Positions 29,160 to 37,192 of a stretch of 64,000 nt of DNA are shown in pieces. Location of the stretch: contig NZ_CP159996.1 of the NCBI RefSeq assembly GCF_040703035.1, forward strand, positions 1,584,001 through 1,648,000. The letters are read 5' to 3'. The stretch's first letter is position 1. Each line of letters opens with the position of its first letter. The notes under the pieces were generated by a model, which worked only from the letters and a program-made list of their open reading frames with translations, ran no database searches and was not told where the DNA came from. The stretch comes from Terribacillus aidingensis (GTDB lineage Bacteria; Bacillota; Bacilli; Bacillales; Amphibacillaceae). A program made the position numbers and the translations under genes.

Positions 29160-29852
29160 ATGAAGAAAAAAATTGGATTGATACACGCTACAATGAACTC
29201 TGTGCAGCCTATTTTATCCGCTTTTCAACAGCATGCTCCTGAAGCAGTTTTGGTCAACTTCATGGATGAAAGTCTCATATATGAGCTGAATGAAAAGAAA
29301 GTCATCACAAATGATATGGTTCGCAGACTTGTCGAGTTAATTAGCAAAGCAGAGAGAAGTGGTGTTGACGGGATCCTTCTGACTTGTTCGTCATTTACTC
29401 CATGCGTAGAGCAGATTAGTGATCTCTTTGACAAGCCATTGCTTAGTGCAGATATGAGCATGCTTGAAAGAGCAGTTGAGATAGGCAGTAAGATTGGTGT
29501 GATAGCTACCGTAGAAGCAGCAGGTCCAACTACAGAAGGATTACTAAAACAAGTAGCCCAAGAGAAAGCGAAAGAGGTAGATATTGAAACTGTAGTAATT
29601 CATAAAGCTTTTCAAGCACTACAAGATGGAAGAAAAGAGGACCATGATTACCTTATCCTTGAAAAGATTAAGGAACTGGAATCTAAATCAGACGTTATTG
29701 TCTTGGCTCAATTTTCTATGGCTCGTGTCTTGGAACAGGATAGCACCTTCCAAGTCCCGGTTTTAACCAGTCCTGAAATCAGTGTAAAAGCGATACTTCA
29801 AGAAATTCAAAAGCATGGATCAACAAGATTGAAGGAGCAGCGTAATGCCTGA
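29160..29852 (+). CDS. Asp/Glu/hydantoin racemase-family enzyme with a single half-site Cys
   Basis: 230 residues from ATG 29160 behind AGGAGGGT. The fold family includes Asp/Glu racemases, hydantoin racemase, maleate isomerase and arylmalonate decarboxylase. The first half has GILLTCSSFTPC with Cys76 in the catalytic place. The second-half catalytic Cys is replaced in VIVLAQFSMARVLE, so a two-base racemisation is unlikely and an isomerase or decarboxylase reaction is possible. It starts the plus-strand arm of the island, with an SDR gene about 90 bases downstream. Confidence 0.82.
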   Translation: MKKKIGLIHATMNSVQPILSAFQQHAPEAVLVNFMDESLIYELNEKKVITNDMVRRLVELISKAERSGVDGILLTCSSFTPCVEQISDLFDKPLLSADMSMLERAVEIGSKIGVIATVEAAGPTTEGLLKQVAQEKAKEVDIETVVIHKAFQALQDGRKEDHDYLILEKIKELESKSDVIVLAQFSMARVLEQDSTFQVPVLTSPEISVKAILQEIQKHGSTRLKEQRNA

Positions 29853-29944
29853 TCATAATGTTGTATATACTATTTTTATTTAACGAAAGAATCAAACGAG
29901 ATGATATGAACAATCCAATATTTAACTAGTAAAGGAGGATTTCC

Positions 29945-30709
29945 ATGTATTCGTTTGAAGATCTGAAAGAGAAAAACATACTGGTAGTGGGAGGAAGCAA
30001 GGGGATAGGAATTGATATAGCTGCTGCCTTTGCAGATAAGGGGGCAGCTGTAGTAATTACTGGAAGGAATAAAGAAGACCTGGAGAAAGCCGAAGCAGAA
30101 TTGAAATCAATAAATAAGAGTTGCACATACGTCCAAGCAGATATTACCAAGATAGATGACATTGAACAGATGGTAGCTATAGCTGAGGAACATATGGGGC
30201 GTATAGATGTATTAGTGAATAACGCTGGAACAAATATTGCAAAGCCTGCTTTAGAAGTGACAGAGAATGATTGGGATACAGTTCTAGATACTAATCTAAA
30301 AGGCACTTTCTTCTGTTCTCAAAAGGTAGGAAGACATATGATTGATAATGGGATACAGGGTAAGATTATCAATATCGTATCTCAAATGGCATTTGTAGGA
30401 TACGTCAAAAGAGCTGCTTATTGCTCCAGTAAAGGAGGGGCAGTGCAACTCACTAAAGCTTTAGCAGTGGAATGGGCTCACCATCAAATCAAAGTCAATG
30501 CAGTAGCACCTACTTTTATAAAAACAGATCTTACCAGCGGTATGTTTCAAGACGAAGACTTCTACAGAGATGTATTAAGCCGAATTCCATTAGGCTCCTT
30601 AGCAAAGCCCTCAGATGTTACTGGAGCAGTACTCTTCCTTGCATCGAATATGGCTGATTTTATAACCGGAGAGACAATTAAAGTCGATGGAGGCTGGACA
30701 GCGATTTAG
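29945..30709 (+). CDS. SDR-family oxidoreductase
   Basis: 254 residues, RBS AAAGGAGG. Classical short-chain dehydrogenase: cofactor loop VVGGSKGIGIDIA, NNAGTN, catalytic Ser around VSQMAF and YCSSK as the Tyr/Lys motif, and the C-terminal FITGETIKVDGGW. It probably oxidises or reduces a hydroxy acid or sugar-acid intermediate; the cofactor is NAD(P)(H). Likely co-transcribed with the racemase-family gene and ended by a terminator. Confidence 0.92.
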   Translation: MYSFEDLKEKNILVVGGSKGIGIDIAAAFADKGAAVVITGRNKEDLEKAEAELKSINKSCTYVQADITKIDDIEQMVAIAEEHMGRIDVLVNNAGTNIAKPALEVTENDWDTVLDTNLKGTFFCSQKVGRHMIDNGIQGKIINIVSQMAFVGYVKRAAYCSSKGGAVQLTKALAVEWAHHQIKVNAVAPTFIKTDLTSGMFQDEDFYRDVLSRIPLGSLAKPSDVTGAVLFLASNMADFITGETIKVDGGWTAI

Positions 30710-30767
30710 TTTTCGTATAAGTAAATAATTGCACAATTACAAATTAGGATAGAGTAATTTTGATATG

Positions 30768-30789
30768 GAGCCTTATGGCTCTTTTTTTG
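30768..30789 (+). terminator. Intrinsic terminator after the SDR gene
   Basis: GAGCC-TTAT-GGCTC followed by TTTTTTTG. Confidence 0.85.
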
Positions 30790-31055
30790 TATTTAAAACA
30801 AATGTTTTCGGGAGATGTGTTTGATCACTTTTTTTTTAGAGAGTTTTTAATCAACTGGAGTGATAATAATCTAACCGGATGAGGCTTCATAATTGTGTAG
30901 CTCACCATTCTTGTTAACACGATTATTTAATTGAAAATTTCAATCATCTTTCATAGGAAATATATATTTTATTCTTTGCTTTACTTCACATACAGTGGAC
31001 ATATAACAAGAAGCAGAGGGGGGAAAGTAAAAGAGATATTTTGCAAAGTTGAAAA

Positions 31056-31069
31056 TGAAAACGCATACA
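31056..31069 (+). promoter_or_regulatory. cre-like site (CcpA) before the second CitMHS gene
   Basis: TGAAAACGCATACA fits the cre consensus at 13 of 14 positions, 18 bases before the start codon. Confidence 0.6.
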
Positions 31070-31087
31070 AAGATTGGAGATGAACTA

Positions 31088-32385
31088 ATGTTATCCATTT
31101 TAGGTTTTCTTACGATCATACTTTTCATGTATCTTGTAATGACAAAGAAAGCATCTGCATTTACTGCAATCGTTATTTCACCTATTATCTTTGCCATTAT
31201 TGGAGGGTTCGGTTCAAATCTCGGACCAATGATGTTTGAAGGGATTGAGCTAGTTGCTCCTACTGCAGTTTTACTGTTGTTTGCGATCCTTTATTTTGGA
31301 ATCATGATGGATTCTGGATTATTTGACCCTGTTTCACGCACGATTTTAAAGATTGCTAAAGGAGATCCAGTCAAAATAGTAGTTGGTACAGCCATACTTG
31401 CACTGTTAGTGGCACTGGATGGAGATGGTACAACCAGTTATATGATTATCTGCTCTGCCATGCTGCCCATTTATAAAAAAATCGGTATAAATCCTTTAGT
31501 ACTTGCTACCATTTCAGTCATGGCCTTAGGTACAATTTCAGGAATGACTCCGTGGGGAGGTGCAGCAACAAGAGGCATAAGTGTCCTAGGTTTGGATGCA
31601 TCGAACTACTTTGTCCGTTGATTCCAATGATCTTGTGTGGTTCGTTGTTCATTATTGTACTTGCTTATGTAATGGGCAGAATGGAAAGGAAAAGAATCGG
31701 AATAGCGAAAATCAAAGAGGTCTCAGCTGAGATTGCTGCAACTATCACAGAAAATGAAAGTGCAGTGTCTTGGAAGATTTGGTTCAACTTCTTATTGACA
31801 TTAGCCCTGCTTGTATCATTAGTAATGGGTATAGCGCCATTGCCGGTCCTATTTATTATCGGTTTTGTAATTGCATTGCTAGTTAACAATCCCAAAATTA
31901 AAGAGCAGCAGGAACTTATTAAAGTTCATGGAAGTAATGCAATACCAGTGGTTATGCTTGTTTTAGGAGCGGGAATCTTTACAGGGATACTTTCCGAAAC
32001 AAAAATGGTTGACCATATGGCTTCCGATTTTCTATCAATTGTACCAGAAGCATTTTCCCCATTTTTCACAGTCATTGTTGCTGTAATTAGCTTGCCACTC
32101 AGTTTCCTTATGTCAAATGACGCATTCTTCTTTGGTGCATTACCAGTCCTGGCTCAAGCCGCAGCAGAATACGGAATTGATCCAGTAGAAATAGCAAGGG
32201 CAGGAGTAATAGGGCAGCCTCTGCATTCAATGGGCCCAACATCCGCCCCGTTATGGGTATTGCTCGCGTTAGTGGGAAAAGATTTAGGAGAATTTCAACG
32301 GTTTGCTCTTGGATGGTTGATTTTATTATCCGTTGCACTAATTGTTTTTGCTTTGCTGACAGGTGCAATAACAATAGCTTGGTAG
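31088..32385 (+). pseudogene. CitMHS-family transporter, second copy, broken by a one-base frameshift
   Basis: Start ATG 31088 behind TTGGAGATG. The first frame runs to about 31621 and matches copy 1 through STPWGG-like TPWGGAATRGISVLGLDASNYFV. It then stops, while the rest of the protein (PLIPMILCGSLFII onwards, to 32385) continues in another frame. Copy 1 reads EYFLPMLPI here; adding one C in the TTTGTCCGTTG tract restores the frame. All remaining helices appear intact, so the lesion is very recent, or a sequencing error, or read through by frameshifting. Confidence 0.88.
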
Positions 32386-32498
32386 TGTGCAGAAATAGAA
32401 AAAAATTATGACCTTCTATAAAAAAACACTATTTTAATAGGAGTTGTAAGTTTTGTATCATTTAAATAGAAATATTAGTTGAAAGAAGTTGGTCTTAC

Positions 32499-33329
32499 AT
32501 GAAAACAATTAAGGGAGTTTATGATCTTCATATTCATTCTGCACCGGATATAAGAACTAGAAAACACGATGACTTGGAGTTATTAAGCCAGGCAGAAGCT
32601 TTAGGGGCAGCAGGATTTGTGCTAAAGTCGCATCAGTTTCCAACAACTGAGAGGGCTTGGATTTTAAACAAATTAGCCCATAAAACCATTGCTTATGGGA
32701 GTATTACTCTGAATAATGCTGTAGGCGGGCTTAATCCCACTGCTGTACGCTATGCACTGGAATTAGGCGCAAAGATAGTCTGGCTTCCGACAATTGATGC
32801 TAGGAATCATCGCCAGAAAGAGAGCAAGCAAGGCGGAATCACTATAAAAGAAGGCAATCGGATTGTACCGGAACTGCTGGAAATCTTGCGAGTTATCAAG
32901 CAGCATAATGCAGTACTTGCAACTGGACACATTTCGAAAGATGAAATATATGCTGTTCTGGAAGCGGCGAATGATTTAGGGATTTCTCACATAGTAGTGA
33001 CACATCCGGAATTTCATATTGTCGATTTATCAATTGAAGATCAAAAATTTATCGTTTCCAATTTTGACAATGTATATTTTGAAAGAACATTTGCACAGCC
33101 AATAGGTAATGGCAACTATCAAAACAATCTGCCTGCCAATGTAGAAGCAATTCGTGAAGTTGGATATGAGACAACACTTGTATCCACTGATAGCGGACAA
33201 ATTGAGAATCCTCCTTGGAATGAAAGTCTGCCAGCTTATATTCAGTTCCTGAGAGAAAATAATATAGAAGAAGATGCTATCGATTGGATGACGAAGAAGC
33301 TTCCTGCGAAACTGCTGAACATTAATTAG
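32499..33329 (+). CDS. DUF6282 family protein, amidohydrolase-like
   Basis: 276 residues. It begins with a metal-binding signature VYDLHIHSAPD (HxH) and has further His residues in VLKSHQFPTTER, ATGHISKDE and VTHPEFH, then VSTDSGQIENPPW with an Asp near the C-terminal end of a barrel. This is the layout of a TIM-barrel metal-dependent hydrolase. The family has no settled function. The position between the CitMHS gene and dehydrogenase copy 2 ties it to the island; it might open a lactone or hydrolyse an amide or ester of the substrate. Confidence 0.82.
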   Translation: MKTIKGVYDLHIHSAPDIRTRKHDDLELLSQAEALGAAGFVLKSHQFPTTERAWILNKLAHKTIAYGSITLNNAVGGLNPTAVRYALELGAKIVWLPTIDARNHRQKESKQGGITIKEGNRIVPELLEILRVIKQHNAVLATGHISKDEIYAVLEAANDLGISHIVVTHPEFHIVDLSIEDQKFIVSNFDNVYFERTFAQPIGNGNYQNNLPANVEAIREVGYETTLVSTDSGQIENPPWNESLPAYIQFLRENNIEEDAIDWMTKKLPAKLLNIN

Positions 33330-33393
33330 GAATGAAATAGGGGAATCTTTTTAGAGAGAACGATACTTATGTCGGAAAAGGGGCTGAATGGTA

Positions 33394-34482
33394 ATGACAA
33401 CATACCGTATAGGTGTACTTCAAGGAGATGGAATTGGGCCAGAAATTGTAAGCGCTACAACTAGTATCCTCGAAGCAGCTGCAAAAAAACATGAGCTGCA
33501 GCTGAATCTTGTAGACTTGCCAATGGGATGGGCAGCGATAAAGGAACATAATGATCCGATTCCACAGTACACAAAAGATGAGCTCGAAAAATGCCATGGC
33601 TGGATTCTCGGACCACACGATTCAGCAGCCTATCCGGAAGAACATAAACAGAAACGCAACCCAAGCGGAGAGCTGCGCCACTACTTTGATTTGTACGCAA
33701 ACGTGCGACCTGCGAAAACGATGCCTGGTACAAAAAGTATGGTTGGCGAAGCTGATCTAGTCATCTTCCGCGAGAACACAGAAGGCTTCTATACAGACCG
33801 AAACATGTATATAGGAGTCGGGGAATTGCAGATTACACCCGATGTGGCTGTCTCAACAGGTGTATTCACCAGAAAAGCTGTTGAAAGGATTGCACACGCT
33901 GCTTTTCAAAGTGCCATGACAAGACGAAAAAAAGTCACCATCGTACACAAAGCCAACGTGATTAAGCTTGGAACAGGTTTATTCCTGAATGTATGCCGCG
34001 AAGTTGCCGAGCAATATTCGGAAGTTGAAGTGGATGATTATCATATCGATGCCATGACTGCCCATTTGGTACGTCGCGCAGGCGACTTTGATGTCATCGT
34101 AACGGAAAACATGTTTGGGGATATCCTTTCAGACCTTACTGGTGAATTGGTTGGCAGTCTGGGACTTGCCCCGTCAATCAACTCGAACGACACGCAAGCC
34201 ATGGCACAAGCAGCACATGGGTCTGCACCGGATATTGCTGGTAAAAATATTGCCAACCCAATCGGTATCATGCTAAGTACGGTGATGTTCTTCGAATGGC
34301 TGTATTCCCAGCATAAGGATGAAAAGCTTAAACAGGTTGCGGAAACAATGGAAAGAACTCTCTTTAAGACGGTAGAGTCTGGAGTTAAGACAGGTGATTT
34401 AGGTGGCAGTGCTTCGACTTCTGAGTTTGCAGAATATATTATAGAGAGTATTCATGATGGAGAACAAAAGATGAGTAAGTAG
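33394..34482 (+). CDS. Tartrate/D-malate-type decarboxylating dehydrogenase, copy 2
   Basis: 362 residues from ATG 33394; ATG 33388 is equally possible, with AAAGGGG upstream of both. All catalytic blocks of copy 1 are present and the central 270 residues are virtually identical. The first 40 residues differ at a few sites and the last 50 clearly differ (for example HDGEQKMSK at the end). It belongs to the plus-strand arm with DUF6282 upstream and RraA downstream. The mosaic pattern suggests gene conversion between two older paralogues. Confidence 0.92.
   Translation: MTTYRIGVLQGDGIGPEIVSATTSILEAAAKKHELQLNLVDLPMGWAAIKEHNDPIPQYTKDELEKCHGWILGPHDSAAYPEEHKQKRNPSGELRHYFDLYANVRPAKTMPGTKSMVGEADLVIFRENTEGFYTDRNMYIGVGELQITPDVAVSTGVFTRKAVERIAHAAFQSAMTRRKKVTIVHKANVIKLGTGLFLNVCREVAEQYSEVEVDDYHIDAMTAHLVRRAGDFDVIVTENMFGDILSDLTGELVGSLGLAPSINSNDTQAMAQAAHGSAPDIAGKNIANPIGIMLSTVMFFEWLYSQHKDEKLKQVAETMERTLFKTVESGVKTGDLGGSASTSEFAEYIIESIHDGEQKMSK
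33508..34320 (+). repeat. Inverted repeat, right arm (within dehydrogenase copy 2)
   Basis: Partner of 27863-28680 on the opposite strand. The arms flank about 4.8 kb with the racemase-family, SDR, CitMHS and DUF6282 genes. Confidence 0.85.
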
Positions 34483-34640
34483 AGTCTCTCTGGGTCATTG
34501 CTATATTATCTTAACTGGTACAACTATTGCGCTTTAAAGGACTGAAATTCATGGAACCAATCGGCCGAAGAATCTAGAGAGGGAGTATAGCCCTCAAAGG
34601 AGAAATTGTCTGTAAAAGGATCTAAACAGGAGGATTAGAT

Positions 34641-35258
34641 ATGTTCAAAGATATTCCTAGTACAAGTGTTTCAGATGCCCTTCAAGGAAAGAATCACATG
34701 TCTTACGAGATTAAACCTATAGGAGATTTTCAACTGTCTGGACCTGCATTCACGGTAGAAATAGACGAAGGGGAAAACATATCCGTTTTGGAAGCTATGT
34801 ATAAAGCGAAACCAGGTGATGTATTGGTTGTGGACGGAAAAGGCTGGACAGCAAATGCTGTCGCTGGAGACTTTATTCTTAATTTAGGCAAGACACTGGG
34901 GCTGGCTGGAATTGTCATCGATGGAGTAATCAGAGATATCAAAGGAAGTTTGGCTCTAGACTATCCGATTTTTTGTAAAGGGACAACGACATGTGCTAGT
35001 AAAAAAACTCAAAAAGGGTTGATTGGCGTCCCAATCGTTTGCGGAGGAGTGTCTGTAAATCCTGGTGATTATATTGTAGGCGATAGTGACGGGGTAGTTG
35101 TAGTTCCGCATTCTGAAGCGAGCAGCATAAGAGAGCAAGCACTAGAAAAGATAAGTGTCGATGAAAAAAGAGAGAGCAGTGTAGGTCAGGATGTTGACGC
35201 TGCCAGAAAATATATTGAGGACTTTTTAATAAAAGCCGAAAAAAATATTGTCTTATAA
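34641..35258 (+). CDS. RraA-family protein (aldolase/decarboxylase type)
   Basis: 205 residues, RBS AGGAGG. RraA-like enzymes include 4-hydroxy-4-methyl-2-oxoglutarate aldolase and oxaloacetate decarboxylase, metal-dependent lyases of 2-oxo acids; the E. coli member binds RNase E. Blocks: TSVSDAL near the N-terminus, DVLVVDGKGW, GIVIDGVIRDIKG with the substrate-binding Arg/Asp, and GDYIVGDSDGVVVVP. In this island a 2-oxo-acid lyase role fits far better than RNase control. It is the last gene of the plus-strand arm. Confidence 0.88.
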   Translation: MFKDIPSTSVSDALQGKNHMSYEIKPIGDFQLSGPAFTVEIDEGENISVLEAMYKAKPGDVLVVDGKGWTANAVAGDFILNLGKTLGLAGIVIDGVIRDIKGSLALDYPIFCKGTTTCASKKTQKGLIGVPIVCGGVSVNPGDYIVGDSDGVVVVPHSEASSIREQALEKISVDEKRESSVGQDVDAARKYIEDFLIKAEKNIVL

Positions 35259-35290
35259 AGAGTTCTATGAGTACACTAATTCATAATGGA

Positions 35291-35336
35291 AGAGAGGCAA
35301 GGTATCTAATGGGATCTTGCCTCTCTTCTTATTTTA
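35291..35336. terminator. Terminator-like hairpin between RraA and PNPOx-family genes
   Basis: AGAGAGGCAAG-N14-CTTGCCTCTCT between converging genes, followed on the plus strand by TCTTATTTTA. Confidence 0.7.
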
Positions 35337-35339
35337 CTG

Positions 35340-35819
35340 TCATTTTTCCAAATCAACCGTTTCATTGATGTCTGTCGATTTTACACTTTGCCCAGTCATA
35401 CGTTTATACATAAAGGCAATTTTCTTCGTGAAGTTGCCTGTATCCCAATATTCAGCTGCTTCCGCTTGTACCTTAATTAAGACAACGCTTGGATCATCAT
35501 AAGAGGTTTGCATAATTTTCTCGTATGCTTTACTCCATAATTCCTTTCTCTTGTTTAAATCTTCAATGATTTCCGCTCTTCCACGTATGGAGACATAGGA
35601 TTTACCTGCATAAGCTACATTCACATCTTGGTCATGTAGAATTTCTTCATATTTATCAGTTTCTTTTTTTGTGAAAAACCATAAGTCACCATCAAATTCT
35701 ACTTCTTGCGTTTTCATAGGGCGAGATACAAGTCCTTCTTCCGTAACAGTAGTCAGCATCGCCGTGTCTACGTCTTTGATTAACTCTCTTACTGTTTCCA
35801 ATTCTTCTTGTTTCATCAT
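35340..35819 (-). CDS. Pyridoxamine 5'-phosphate oxidase-family protein (general stress protein 26-like)
   Basis: 159 residues; ATG 35819 is chosen because AGGTGG lies 5 bases upstream, though a GTG three codons earlier is possible. Split-barrel flavin-binding fold: TAMLTTVTEEGLVSRPMKTQEVEFDGDLWFFT, KYEEILHDQDVNVAYAGKSYVSIRGRAEI and a C-terminal EAAEYWDTG. These match the YdaG/GSP26 family, induced by stress in bacilli; the enzymatic role is unclear. I could not find a clear sigma-B promoter. Confidence 0.88.
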   Translation of the reverse strand: MMKQEELETVRELIKDVDTAMLTTVTEEGLVSRPMKTQEVEFDGDLWFFTKKETDKYEEILHDQDVNVAYAGKSYVSIRGRAEIIEDLNKRKELWSKAYEKIMQTSYDDPSVVLIKVQAEAAEYWDTGNFTKKIAFMYKRMTGQSVKSTDINETVDLEK

Positions 35820-36166
35820 TTCCACCACCTAAAAACAATTTATAGAGGTATACTACCCTTCACGCCAATTTTTATTCGGATTGGTGTTCTACTAAACTAT
35901 TTTTTATTTGTGTCAGCATTTTAAAGCAAAGTAACTTTTAGATTAAAAAAGTACCGTCTTCGAGTATGGCGAAGTCAATAGATATAACTTAATAATCTGA
36001 TTTAAGTAAAAGAAGTTGTAAAGATGCTTAGAAGGCGATACCATCTTGCAAAGGAGTTATGAGATCTTTCTTGAGCCACAAAGTAAAGCACATAGCACTG
36101 AGAGAGTCATGGAGAGTGGCAAAAAGAGCCCAAATTAACTGCTTCTATTCTTAAATGCGTAAGCTG

Positions 36167-36199
36167 AGGCTGTCGAGAATGCCTCGACAGCCTTTATAT
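36167..36199 (+). terminator. Orphan hairpin terminator
   Basis: AGGCTGTCGAG-N5-CTCGACAGCCT followed by TTATATTATGTTTT. No plus-strand gene precedes it; 35829-36248 shows no coding sequence. It may also end the minus-strand TetR remnant poorly. Confidence 0.6.
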
Positions 36200-36248
36200 T
36201 ATGTTTTAAAGGAATGTGCCTCAGTGCTTCATTCTAAAGCGAACGACC

Positions 36249-36539
36249 TTATAAATTTCTATCAAGCAACACTCCCATTTGCCTAGCAACAACTTTAGCT
36301 GGTTCAGATAATCCGTTTGTGATCCATGCTTCCACTATCTCTACGATGGCCGCTCCAAAGAATCTCAGTACTAAGTTCCTGCTTAATCCTTGATTAATCC
36401 CTTCTATTAAATCCAAGTCGACATCCAATTCTTCTATCACAAATTCCAAAAAGCTCTTGCGAAAAGCAGGTGCTCCTTTACTTGATAGCATAGTAGAAAA
36501 GAATGAATAATTATGTTCAAAGTATTCAAACCAAATCAA
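36249..36539 (-). pseudogene. TetR-family regulator, C-terminal remnant
   Basis: 96 residues resembling a TetR ligand-binding domain (YFEHNYSFFSTMLSSKGAPAFRKSF, LVLRFFGAAIVEIVEAWITNGL). The N-terminal helix-turn-helix of about 60-80 residues is absent. The right edge runs straight into a cupin gene reading the other way, also without its N-terminus, so a deletion appears to have removed the promoter region and both gene starts. Confidence 0.7.
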
Positions 36540-36801
36540 GTTATCGAGATGGATTTCAGGTTTTGTTAGTCACAGGTGGGGAAGGCTGGTACCAAGAAGA
36601 AGGGAAAACTGCTCAATTGTTAAAAGCTGGCGATGTCATCGTCACTCATGGATGGCATACAACATTTGCATGTAGCTACAAAAGACAGCTGGTTTTGAAC
36701 ATATTGCAATAACTGCAGGTAAACCAGAATGGTTGGAACCTGTGGATGATGCGTTAATTTGGTTCCTTAAAAGACTAAATAGAGAATCAGACTGTCACTG
36801 A
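36540..36801 (+). pseudogene. Cupin-domain protein remnant, truncated and frameshifted
   Basis: The frame gives GFQVLLVTGGEGWYQEEGK...LLKAGDVIV, a cupin motif-1 region. After that the expected second motif continues in other frames: ATKDSWF, then EHIAITAGKPEWLEPVDDA after an extra T, ending at the TGA at 36799. At least two frameshifts and loss of the 5' end make it inactive. Intact relatives are small cupins often found beside carboxymuconolactone decarboxylase and a TetR-family gene. The following 36802-37192 is AT-rich and empty. Confidence 0.75.
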
Positions 36802-37192
36802 ATTAAGGTGCAGCCTGTTTTACTTTCCAATGTAAAAGTGAAGTTTTTCCGAGATAACTTCGAATCAAATTACTTGCCACAGAGTAACACATAACATTTT
36901 GATTAGGGAAATAAGATAGTAAACCTAGAATGAAATTAGCTGATTTTTTTGAAAAATCTTTTCATTTATTGCAGATTCCATTATTAAAGTAGTATGGATA
37001 TAAGATAAAGGATATTGGAAAGCGATCTTCCTATGTCCTTTTTTGATAAATCATATCTTCTATTCATATATTGTAGAAGGTCTTGCTTATATGGTGGAGC
37101 ATCAGTGGTTCGAATAAAACAGAGATAATAAATATATAGTACACAGAAATGTGTGTACAGTCTTTTTATAAGAAAACTGTTATTCTTAAGAT

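Noticed and set aside
35829..35900. sigma-B promoter for the general-stress-like PNPOx gene
   Set aside because: A GGGTAG-like -10 exists on the minus strand, but no GTTT -35 at the right distance.
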